A program made the translations under genes and the position numbers. The notes under the pieces were generated by a model. That model saw only the letters and a list, made by a program, of their open reading frames with translations. It was not told the DNA's origin and did not search any database. Below, in pieces: positions 1-5,631 of a stretch of DNA of 13,685 nt. Positions within the stretch are counted from its first letter, which is position 1, and every line of letters starts with the position of its first letter. Origin of the DNA: Pseudomonadota bacterium (GTDB taxonomy: Bacteria > Myxococcota_A > Polyangia > Fen-1088). Where the stretch lies: contig JAEXQJ010000244.1 in NCBI GenBank assembly GCA_023438785.1, forward strand, positions 1 through 13,685, written 5' to 3'.

Positions 1-957
1 CTCCAGGGCCAGGGCGTGGCGCAGGGCCTGGTCGGCGCGCTCGGCCTCCAGGCGACCGCCGTGCTCGGCCAGCAGCAAACCCAGGTGCCGCCAGGCGCCC
101 GCGTGCGACGGGCTGAGCTGTACCAGAATTGTGAAATCGGCCACTGCGTCGTCGATTTGCCCGGTCTGTTCGAGGACCAGTCCGCGCCGCCAGCGCGCCT
201 GCGCCCAGGCCGGCCAGCGCGCCACCAATTCATCCAGCGTGTCCAGCGCGCCTCGCCCATCCAGTGGCAAGCGCTCCAACAGCTTGACCTCCGCGGCGCT
301 GACCTCGGGAGCGGGCCAATCCTCCAGCGCCCGCTCGCGCGCCTCCGCGTCCACTTGGTCGCGCATCTGGGCCGCGCGCCGTCGCACCTGCAGCGGAACG
401 TCGTTGCCCGTCAGCCGCTCCAGACGCGCCCGCGCATCGGCGGTGCGCCCCAGACCGCGTTCCAGGGCCGCCAGGCGCAATTCGATATGCGCATGGGCCC
501 GCGCATCGCCCGCGAAGAGGGTCAAGGCACCGGCCAGAAAACCGATCATCTCGTCGCGCCGCTGCCAGCGCGCCGGGTGCGAGGCCCACAACTCGCCCAG
601 ATTCACGTAGGCATAGAAGCGGTGGGGATCGGTCTCGATGGCCAGGCGGTAGAGCCGCTCGGCCTCCGCGTTCAAGCCCAGGTGGGCCAGCGTGTAGCCG
701 AGATCGGTGGTGATGGCCGCGTCCTTGGGATTCTTGTCGTGCGCCGCGCGCAGCAGATCAACCGCGTCGCCCCAGGCGCCTTCCTTGATGCGCGCCAGGG
801 CCTTGCGCGCCAGGCGCAGCGAGCCTTCCCGATCCACGCGCTCGGGCTCGCCCGCGTCGCCACGCGCGTCCACCGCGTCCACGCCCGCATCCTCCCCCGC
901 CGCGAACGCCGGTGTGCCCAGGCAGCAGGCCAGCACAAGGCACGGGGCGCGCCTCAC
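1..957 (-). CDS. Exported TPR-repeat protein (3' end outside window)
   Basis: The frame reads open from a GTG at 957 through 319 codons to the left edge, so the C-terminus is missing. The N-terminus (residues 1-20: two Arg, hydrophobic stretch, then TPAFA before AGED) looks like a type I signal peptide, so the protein is probably periplasmic or secreted. From about residue 45 it is helical and Ala/Leu-rich with TPR-like spacing: a repeat around 52-85 (GAWGDAVDLLRAAHDKNPKD), the next around 86-120 (YTLAHLGLNAEAERLYRLAIETDP), and another around 260-300 (LVLEQTGQIDDAVADFTILV). TPR proteins are scaffolds with no enzymatic role that can be predicted. The start codon overlaps the stop of the upstream activator gene (GTGA at 954-957), which fixes the start and implies translational coupling. 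It likely acts with, or in the envelope response controlled by, the activator. The partner is unknown. Confidence 0.85.
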   Translation of the reverse strand, partial: MRRAPCLVLACCLGTPAFAAGEDAGVDAVDARGDAGEPERVDREGSLRLARKALARIKEGAWGDAVDLLRAAHDKNPKDAAITTDLGYTLAHLGLNAEAERLYRLAIETDPHRFYAYVNLGELWASHPARWQRRDEMIGFLAGALTLFAGDARAHAHIELRLAALERGLGRTADARARLERLTGNDVPLQVRRRAAQMRDQVDAEARERALEDWPAPEVSAAEVKLLERLPLDGRGALDTLDELVARWPAWAQARWRRGLVLEQTGQIDDAVADFTILVQLSPSHAGAWRHLGLLLAEHGGRLEAERADQALRHALALE

Positions 958-2663
958 TTCAGCTCCTCGCGCAGCTCGCGCAGCTTGAGGCCGAGCTGGT
1001 TGAGGCGCAGGTGCACCTTGCGCCCGAGCCCCGGCTTGCCCAGCAACTCTTGCCCCATGCGCTCCAGATCGCCCTTGCTGCGCAGGAAGAGCGCCTTCAA
1101 GTACTGCCGCTCCACCTCGCCGCTGATGCGAGCGAAGGTGCCGCCGCTGGGCAATTCGATCTCCAGACGCCGCCCGCGATCGGCCGTCGGTCGCGCCTCG
1201 GCGCTGCGCACCGAACCGCCCACCAGCTTAGCCACCAGCGTGTCGGACACCGCCAACAGGGCCGGGGCGCGCTGGGCAGGGCGGGCCGCGGGTACGTCCA
1301 GCAGGCGGGTCAACGCGTGTACCAACACGTTCACCGCCCAAAGACGCAGCTCGCGGTGGTTGCCGGGCCAATCGTGGCGCAACAATCGATCCATGGCGTC
1401 GCGGCTGACGAACACGGTGAACGCGTCGCCGCGGGCCTGGCGCGCGGCCGGCCGTCCCACGACGATCTGGTTGTGCGCCTCGCAGAAATCCTCGGGCGTG
1501 GGTACCTGGGCCAGGTAGGCGCGAACCAGCGACCGCAGCCCGTCCGAGCGCAGGGCCTCGAGCAGAGCGAAACGCACCAGCTCCGGCAGGTCCTCGCGGC
1601 GTTGACGCAGCGGCGGCACGCGCAGCCGCGTGGACGGATTGAGACGCATGTAGAGATCGGCGCGAAAGCGCCCCTCGCGCACCAGATCCTCCAGCGACTG
1701 GTTGGTGGCGGCCACCAGCTTGGGCACCGCGGGCCGCGGTCGCGCGTCGCCCAGGCGGGTGACCGTGCCGCGCTCCAGGACGAGCAGCAGTTGCTTCTGC
1801 AGCTCCAAATCCAGGTTGGCGATCTCGTCGAGGAACAAGGTGCCGCTGTGCGCCTGCTCGAACACGCCCGCGTGATCCTCGACCGCGCCCGTGTAGGCGC
1901 CCTTGCGCGCGCCGAACAGGTGGGCGGGCAGAAGCGCCGTGGGAATGGTGCTGAGGTCCGTGACCACCAGCGCGCCCTTGGCCCCCGAACGAGGGTGAAT
2001 CACGTGCTCGGCCAGGAAGCTCTTGCCCGTGCCCGTCTCGCCCTCGATGAGCACGGGCAGCGGAGAGCGCGCCAGCGTGACGATCGACCGGCGCAGTTCC
2101 AGCATGGCGCGGCTCTGCCCCCAGAACACGCTGCCTTCCTGGACCGCCTCGCTGAGCGCCAAGGCGTGCTTGATCTCGGCGGCCAGGCTGCGGCTGTCGA
2201 TGACCTCGTTCTCGCAGAAATGCAGCAGGGGATCGCCCGGCCCGGCCTCGCCCAGATCGGCCCCCGTGGTGGTCAGCATCACGACGGGCAGTTGGGGATA
2301 GTCACGGCGCAGGCGCTCGAGGATGAGCAGCCCCTGCTTGCGGCGTAGCTGTTCCAGCGCCGCCTTGCGGGCGCGCGGCTCGGCGGGCAGCGCACTCTTG
2401 TCCTCGGGCAACAAACGCTCCTCAGGCAAGGCGAAATGCAAGTCCAGCACCACCAGGTCAGGCAACGCGGGCAGGCGGCGCAGGGCCTCGGCCGCCTCGC
2501 CGTAGTCGTGCGCGCACTTCAAGGGACAGCCGCGATCGCGCTCCACGCACACCTGGCAGGGCACGTGGCGGTCGCAACGGGTCACGAAGTCGAACTCGCC
2601 CAACTGGCGATGACACATTTCGATCGTCTGATCGCGATCGTCGATGACGAGCAGCCGGGCCAT
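954..2663 (-). CDS. Sigma-54-dependent transcriptional activator with Cys-cluster receiver-like domain
   Basis: This is a 569-aa bacterial enhancer-binding protein. Residues 1-170 are a receiver-like domain: acidic pair D8-D9, phospho-acceptor candidate D74 (VVLDLHF) and T131-T133, but Glu/Asn where the conserved Lys is expected (CENEVID, 150-156). A cysteine-rich insert (C30, C36, C39, C46, C50) lies between the acidic pair and D74. Residues ~180-440 are the AAA+ domain: Walker A GETGTGKS 208-215, sigma-54 contact loop GAYTGA 255-260 (a tolerated GAFTGA variant), Walker B GTLFLDEI 274-281, the R332-R340 region with arginine-finger candidates, and WPGNHREL 432-439. The C-terminus (~515-569) is a divergent Fis-type helix-turn-helix. 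It should bind upstream sites and remodel RNA polymerase-sigma-54 by ATP hydrolysis. The ATG at 2663 gives the receiver start (MARLLVIDDRD); the frame is open further upstream, but that overlaps the preceding gene and is not receiver-like. One base separates it from the upstream stop, and it overlaps the TPR gene downstream. Confidence 0.95.
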   Translation of the reverse strand: MARLLVIDDRDQTIEMCHRQLGEFDFVTRCDRHVPCQVCVERDRGCPLKCAHDYGEAAEALRRLPALPDLVVLDLHFALPEERLLPEDKSALPAEPRARKAALEQLRRKQGLLILERLRRDYPQLPVVMLTTTGADLGEAGPGDPLLHFCENEVIDSRSLAAEIKHALALSEAVQEGSVFWGQSRAMLELRRSIVTLARSPLPVLIEGETGTGKSFLAEHVIHPRSGAKGALVVTDLSTIPTALLPAHLFGARKGAYTGAVEDHAGVFEQAHSGTLFLDEIANLDLELQKQLLLVLERGTVTRLGDARPRPAVPKLVAATNQSLEDLVREGRFRADLYMRLNPSTRLRVPPLRQRREDLPELVRFALLEALRSDGLRSLVRAYLAQVPTPEDFCEAHNQIVVGRPAARQARGDAFTVFVSRDAMDRLLRHDWPGNHRELRLWAVNVLVHALTRLLDVPAARPAQRAPALLAVSDTLVAKLVGGSVRSAEARPTADRGRRLEIELPSGGTFARISGEVERQYLKALFLRSKGDLERMGQELLGKPGLGRKVHLRLNQLGLKLRELREELK

Positions 2664-2664
2664 G

Positions 2665-2997
2665 TCAGGGCTCCCCTGCAAGCTTGACGGCCAGCCGCGC
2701 GAAGGCCGGCTCCAACGCCAGCACGCCGTCCACGTCGTCGCGGGCCGCCGCCTCGTCCGCCGCGCGCAACGCCTCTCCGAAGGCCGTGAGCGCCTCGTGG
2801 TCAGGCTGGGGTGCCTCGTCGCGTAGCGCACGCCACAAGTCCGGCAACTCAATGGGCCGCCCCTCCTCGTCCACCAGGCGCGGACGCAACTCGCCCGCGA
2901 CCACGCGGCCCCCCATGTCCTTGCGATCGCGCGCCGGCCACAGCACGCGCTTGACCAGATCGTGTCGCAACCGCCGCAGCCAGTCTTGCCAGGTCAT
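2665..2997 (-). CDS. Small protein of unknown function, first gene of the activator operon
   Basis: This 110-aa protein is not recognised. It is soluble-looking, with no signal peptide or membrane segment. The N-terminus is basic and Trp-rich (MTWQDWLRRLRHDLVKRVLWPARDR), followed by a short beta-like segment (GELRPRLVDEEGRPIELPDLW) and an acidic, Ala-rich, probably helical C-terminal half. It is the first gene of a three-gene operon, and its stop codon sits one base before the ATG of the sigma-54 activator. It therefore probably functions with the activator, for example as a partner or sensor subunit, but nothing in the sequence proves this. No Shine-Dalgarno sequence precedes the ATG. A TAGAAT box lies six bases upstream, which would fit a leaderless transcript. 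Tight linkage to the activator and normal codon composition support it as a real gene. Confidence 0.8.
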   Translation of the reverse strand: MTWQDWLRRLRHDLVKRVLWPARDRKDMGGRVVAGELRPRLVDEEGRPIELPDLWRALRDEAPQPDHEALTAFGEALRAADEAAARDDVDGVLALEPAFARLAVKLAGEP

Positions 2998-3009
2998 GCG
3001 GCGATTCTA
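2998..3009 (-). promoter_or_regulatory. Possible -10 box and leaderless start of the activator operon
   Basis: On the minus strand TAGAAT (forward 3004-3009) is followed by six bases and then the ATG at 2997. There is no Shine-Dalgarno sequence between them. A start site six to seven bases after a -10 box would fall on or next to the ATG, the arrangement of leaderless genes. No good -35 hexamer is seen at 16-18 bp, so this is tentative. Confidence 0.3.
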
Positions 3010-3028
3010 CGGAAGCGGATCTACGAAA
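3004..3028. repeat. Direct repeat, possible activator-binding site
   Basis: TCTACG occurs at 3006-3011 and 3020-3025. The longer copies ATTCTACGGAA (3004-3014) and GATCTACGAAA (3018-3028) match at 8 of 11 positions with a 14-bp offset. They lie about 80-105 bp before the start site predicted from the sigma-54 candidate, a usual distance for an enhancer site, and overlap the TAGAAT box of the operon. They could be where the activator binds; this is inference. Confidence 0.25.
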
Positions 3029-3047
3029 GATAGACCACCGCGCACGC

Positions 3048-3087
3048 GCCGGCCCAAGGCCGCGCGCACACGCGCTCGAAGGCCGGC
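3048..3087. repeat. GC-rich inverted repeat in the divergent intergenic region
   Basis: GCCGGCC (3048-3054) pairs perfectly with GGCCGGC (3081-3087). Inside it GCGCG (3062-3066) pairs with CGCGC (3071-3075) around the loop CACA. The right arm overlaps the -24 element of the sigma-54 promoter candidate. There is no T-run on either strand, so it is not a typical terminator. In DNA this GC-rich some pairing is expected by chance. Confidence 0.35.
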
Positions 3088-3099
3088 ACGACGGCTGCA
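3084..3099 (+). promoter_or_regulatory. Candidate sigma-54 (-24/-12) promoter for the DUF2914 gene
   Basis: CGGCACGACGGCTGCA has GG at 3085-3086 and GC at 3097-3098 with exactly ten bases between them. It matches TGGCACG-N4-TTGCA at all defined positions except two T-to-C changes. It points to the ATG at 3135 with a predicted start near 3110, about 25 bp before that ATG. It lies beside the divergent operon encoding a sigma-54 activator, the usual place for a target of such a regulator. Confidence 0.55.
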
Positions 3100-3102
3100 A
3101 AA

Positions 3103-3134
3103 GGCCTTGCCGTCCTCATCAAAGGAGAAAGGCC
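3103..3134 (+). other. Hairpin that could cover the ribosome binding site of the DUF2914 gene
   Basis: GGCCTT (3103-3108) pairs with AAGGCC (3129-3134), directly before the ATG. Inside it TCCT (3113-3116) pairs with AGGA (3123-3126), part of the Shine-Dalgarno sequence. A transcript starting upstream of 3103 could hide the ribosome site. One starting near 3110 from the sigma-54 candidate would lack the outer 5' arm. Confidence 0.3.
3122..3127 (+). promoter_or_regulatory. Strong ribosome binding site fixing the start of the DUF2914 gene
   Basis: AAGGAG ends seven bases before the ATG at 3135. It is the clearest Shine-Dalgarno sequence in the window and settles this start codon. Confidence 0.75.
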
Positions 3135-3509
3135 ATGTTGCTCTCGTCCCTGCTGCTCGCCGCTGCCGTGAACCCGCCCCCGCCCCTGCAAGCCGATCTG
3201 ATGCTGGGCGAAAGCGTAAAGCACGACCAGATCCAGCCGCTCGAATACCCCGACTGGATCGAGGCCGGCCAGACCGTGGTGGCGTGGAGCGAGGTGACCG
3301 GCCCGGGCGGCGGCTTCGTGGAACACGTGTGGTACCGCGACGGCGAAGAGGTGGCGCATCACTACCTGCCGCTGAACGGACGTCCCCACGCGCACGCCTG
3401 GAGCCGTCACAAGCTGGAGGAGGGCGAGTACCGCGTGGAGGTCGTGGCCCCCGACGGCAAGTGCCTGCGTGAGCTGCGTTTCACGGCCCAGGAGCCCATC
3501 GTCGATTGA
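3135..3509 (+). CDS. Small exported DUF2914-family protein
   Basis: This 124-aa protein starts at an ATG with a strong AAGGAG site. Residues 1-12 are hydrophobic (MLLSSLLLAAAV) and end in Ala-Ala-Ala-Val before a Pro run. This resembles a short signal peptide, although it lacks the usual positive charge near the N-terminus. The rest fits the DUF2914 pattern: an Ala/Trp-containing strand (VVAWSEV, ~48-54), the H-x-W-Y-R-D-G-E-E-V segment (~64-73), a Trp (AWSRHKL) and a closing G-E-Y-R-V-E-V-V-x-x-D-G-K-x-L segment (~99-113). The domain is a small beta-sandwich-like module of unknown function, common in delta-type proteobacteria. The gene is divergent from the sigma-54 activator operon and has a sigma-54 promoter candidate, so it is a likely target. 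A structural or ligand-binding role in the envelope is inference only. Confidence 0.85.
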   Translation: MLLSSLLLAAAVNPPPPLQADLMLGESVKHDQIQPLEYPDWIEAGQTVVAWSEVTGPGGGFVEHVWYRDGEEVAHHYLPLNGRPHAHAWSRHKLEEGEYRVEVVAPDGKCLRELRFTAQEPIVD

Positions 3510-3552
3510 GCACACGCGTGAATTCCCGGACGGTGCCTGGCATGTTGAGGGC

Positions 3553-4260
3553 ATGCCTCCGTTGCCGCGCGCCATCTTGTTCGACATGGACGACACCATC
3601 CTGGCCGACTCGTTCAACACGGAGGTCTGCCTGCGCAGGGTGTGCGAGAGGCTGGCGCCGGGGCTGGGCGTGCCGGCGGCCGAGCTGCGCGCGGCCATGG
3701 AGGCAGCCAGCGATTGGTACTGGAGCGATCGGGAACGCCACCGCACGGGCCGACTCGATTTGGATCGGGCGCGGCTCGATGTGGCGCGCCTGGCCCTCGG
3801 TCGACTGCGCATCGAGAACGAAGGTCACGCCCAGGAGTTGTGGCGCAGCCTGGCCGAAATGAAAGACGAGATGATCCACCCTTTTCCGGGGGCCTTGGAG
3901 ACCCTGCAGCATCTGCGCGAATCCCGCGTTGCGCTGGCCCTGGTGACCAACGGCCACGCGCGCCGGCAGCGCGCCAAGATCGAGCGTTTCGGTCTGGCGC
4001 CGTTCTTCGATTGCATCGTCATCGAGAGCGAGCTCGGCGTGGGCAAGCCAGACGCGCGCGTGTTCCACCATGTCCTGACCCGGCTGGGCGTACCAGCCTG
4101 GGAGGCCTGGATGGTCGGCGACAACCTGGAATGGGACGTGGCGGGCCCCATGAAAGTGGGCATCACGGGCATCTGGCTCGATACGCCCGGCCGCGGCCTG
4201 CCTGCCACCTCGCCCATTCGCCCTGACCGCATCGTTCGCGCCCTGCCCGACCTGCTGTAA
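3553..4260 (+). CDS. HAD-superfamily phosphatase/hydrolase
   Basis: This 235-aa protein contains all four HAD motifs: motif I DMDDT at 11-15 (nucleophile D11, acid/base D13), motif II LVTNG at 130-134 (T132), motif III K165 in GKPDARVF, and motif IV GDN with D190 and D195 (VGDNLEWD). A helical cap lies between about 20 and 110, the C1 layout of phosphoglycolate phosphatase- and YjjG-like enzymes. It should hydrolyse a phosphomonoester in the cytoplasm with Mg2+; the substrate cannot be read from the sequence. The ATG at 3553 is chosen because MPPLPRAILFDMDDT is the usual distance from the start to motif I. A longer reading from 3469 would overlap the DUF2914 gene by 41 bp. The GAGG upstream is only two bases from the ATG, so initiation may be weak. 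It lies 43 bp after the DUF2914 gene and could be co-transcribed with it. Confidence 0.92.
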   Translation: MPPLPRAILFDMDDTILADSFNTEVCLRRVCERLAPGLGVPAAELRAAMEAASDWYWSDRERHRTGRLDLDRARLDVARLALGRLRIENEGHAQELWRSLAEMKDEMIHPFPGALETLQHLRESRVALALVTNGHARRQRAKIERFGLAPFFDCIVIESELGVGKPDARVFHHVLTRLGVPAWEAWMVGDNLEWDVAGPMKVGITGIWLDTPGRGLPATSPIRPDRIVRALPDLL

Positions 4261-4291
4261 ACCGGCGGGCACGGCGGGCATCGAACCAACA

Positions 4292-4315
4292 GGGCGGCCG
4301 GCGGCTCGGCCGCTC
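4292..4315. repeat. Strong hairpin between the HAD and glycosyltransferase genes
   Basis: GGGCGGCCG (4292-4300) pairs with CGGCCGCTC (4307-4315) around a 6-base loop, nine pairs with one G-U. No T-run follows, so it is not a classical intrinsic terminator. It could pause polymerase or stabilise an RNA end. A 9-bp tandem direct repeat (CGGCGGGCA twice, 4263-4280) precedes it. Confidence 0.4.
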
Positions 4316-4332
4316 AGGCGCTGGATTGAGAC

Positions 4333-4338
4333 GGGAGG
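4333..4338 (+). promoter_or_regulatory. Ribosome binding site deciding a TTG start
   Basis: GGGAGG lies eight bases before the TTG at 4347 and would fall inside the gene if the TTG at 4326 were used. It is the main reason for preferring the shorter protein. Confidence 0.5.
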
Positions 4339-4346
4339 CGCCCACA

Positions 4347-5564
4347 TTGGGGTGGTTCGCGGTTATTGCGGGTGCGCTGCTTTTGGCAACGGCACTGTGG
4401 GATCATCGTCGCTTGGCGCGTGCCGCCCGGCAGCGCTCGGTGCCCAGCCCCTTGCTCGTGCACTACCCATCCCTCACCATGATTCGCCCGGTGCGTGGCC
4501 TCGACGTGGACGCGGCGGCCAACGTGGCGGCCGCCCTGGACACGGGCTACCCGGGGGAGATCGAAACGATCTTCGTGCTCGACGATGAATCGGACCCCGC
4601 GCTCCCGGTTCTGCGCAAGGCTATAGCGGCCCACACCACGGCGGTTGGCGGCGGCGCGCGCATTCTTTTCGCGGGTCCCCCACCCCTCGGGCGCACAGGC
4701 AAGCTGAACGCCATGATCGCGGGACTGGCCCATGCGCGCGGTGAATTGGTGGGGTTCGGCGACTCGGATACGCGTCCCGATCGGCTCGTGCTCCGCCGCG
4801 TGGTGGAGAAGCTGATGACGTCGAACGACGCGGGCGCGGCCTTTGCGCCAGTGATGGTGCGCGAGCCGCCTCGCAGCGCCGGCGATGCCGGCGTGAGCGT
4901 CATGATGAACGGCATCTACGGGCCGGCGGTCACGTGGACCGCGCGTCACTTTGGGGACGTGCCCTTCATCATGGGGCAGCTCATGGTCTTCCGTCGCCAG
5001 GCCCTGGCCGATCTGGGCGGCCTGCAGCAGCTATCGGGCGAGTTGGTGGACGACATGGCCATCGGCATCCGTCTGGCGGCGCTTGGATGGCGCAACGTGA
5101 CGTCGGCCCATCCCTTGCCCATCGTGGTGCGCGGCCTCAGCCGCCGAGACTTCGCGCTCATGATGCGACGGTGGCTCATCTTCTCGCGCTCGGGATTGCC
5201 CGCGCGAGCCTTCAAGTTACCCATTTGGCTGCGTGGCGTCCGCTTCTGGGCCGGCCTGCTCCTCACTCTCGTGGCCCTGGCAACGGGACACGTGGGCGCG
5301 GCTCTGCTGCCGGCCGCGGCCGCCGTGGCTGTGGGTTTAAGTGTGGGCCGTCTCCACCGGAGGATGGGCGGCGCGCGGCTGGGCCTGCGCTACGGCTGGA
5401 TGCCCTTCTTTCTCTTCCTGACCGCTCCTTTGGCGCTCATCACCGCGCTGCTGCGGCCGCAAGTCAATTGGCGGGGCCGCACCTACCGGTTGGATCTGCA
5501 CTCGCGCTTGTCGGACACCTCCGCCCCGGCCTCGACGGGACGCTGGGATCGTCTGGTGCGCTGA
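4347..5564 (+). CDS. Membrane glycosyltransferase, GT21 type (ceramide glucosyltransferase/HpnI-like)
   Basis: This 405-aa protein has a family 2-like GT-A domain between one N-terminal membrane segment (about 1-16) and three C-terminal ones (about 300-314, 317-333, 360-380), the layout of ceramide glucosyltransferases and HpnI. Motifs are the opening SLTMIRPVRGLD (42-53), first Asp pair DD at 79-80, DSD at 139-141, and DD at 235-236 (GELVDDMAIG). The final motif reads MMRRW (272-276), where (Q/R)xxRW is expected. It should transfer a sugar from a nucleotide donor to a lipid, such as a sphingolipid or hopanoid, on the cytoplasmic face of the membrane. No hopanoid gene is nearby, so a ceramide-like acceptor is the better guess. 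The TTG at 4347 is chosen because GGGAGG (4333-4338) sits eight bases upstream. A TTG at 4326 in the same frame would add seven residues. Confidence 0.85.
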   Translation: MGWFAVIAGALLLATALWDHRRLARAARQRSVPSPLLVHYPSLTMIRPVRGLDVDAAANVAAALDTGYPGEIETIFVLDDESDPALPVLRKAIAAHTTAVGGGARILFAGPPPLGRTGKLNAMIAGLAHARGELVGFGDSDTRPDRLVLRRVVEKLMTSNDAGAAFAPVMVREPPRSAGDAGVSVMMNGIYGPAVTWTARHFGDVPFIMGQLMVFRRQALADLGGLQQLSGELVDDMAIGIRLAALGWRNVTSAHPLPIVVRGLSRRDFALMMRRWLIFSRSGLPARAFKLPIWLRGVRFWAGLLLTLVALATGHVGAALLPAAAAVAVGLSVGRLHRRMGGARLGLRYGWMPFFLFLTAPLALITALLRPQVNWRGRTYRLDLHSRLSDTSAPASTGRWDRLVR

Positions 5565-5631
5565 TCGATCCGCTGGGTTATCCTGTGTCCGGAGGTACCC
5601 CGGTGACTGCGCCGCGCCCGCGGAGTTGCGC

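Noticed and set aside
16..2348. Long plus-strand open frames of 500 and 478 codons opposite the TPR and activator genes
   Set aside because: They are antisense shadows caused by high GC. Their products are Arg/Gln-rich with no domain, while the minus frames carry clear activator and TPR motifs.
3538..3553. Sigma-54-like sequence TGGCATGTTGAGGGCA before the HAD gene
   Set aside because: GG-N10-GC spacing is right, but it would start transcription near 3564, after the HAD start codon, and the -12 half is poor.
4267..4280. GGCACG reminiscent of a -24 box upstream of the glycosyltransferase
   Set aside because: No GC dinucleotide at the required ten-base spacing; it is part of a simple direct repeat.
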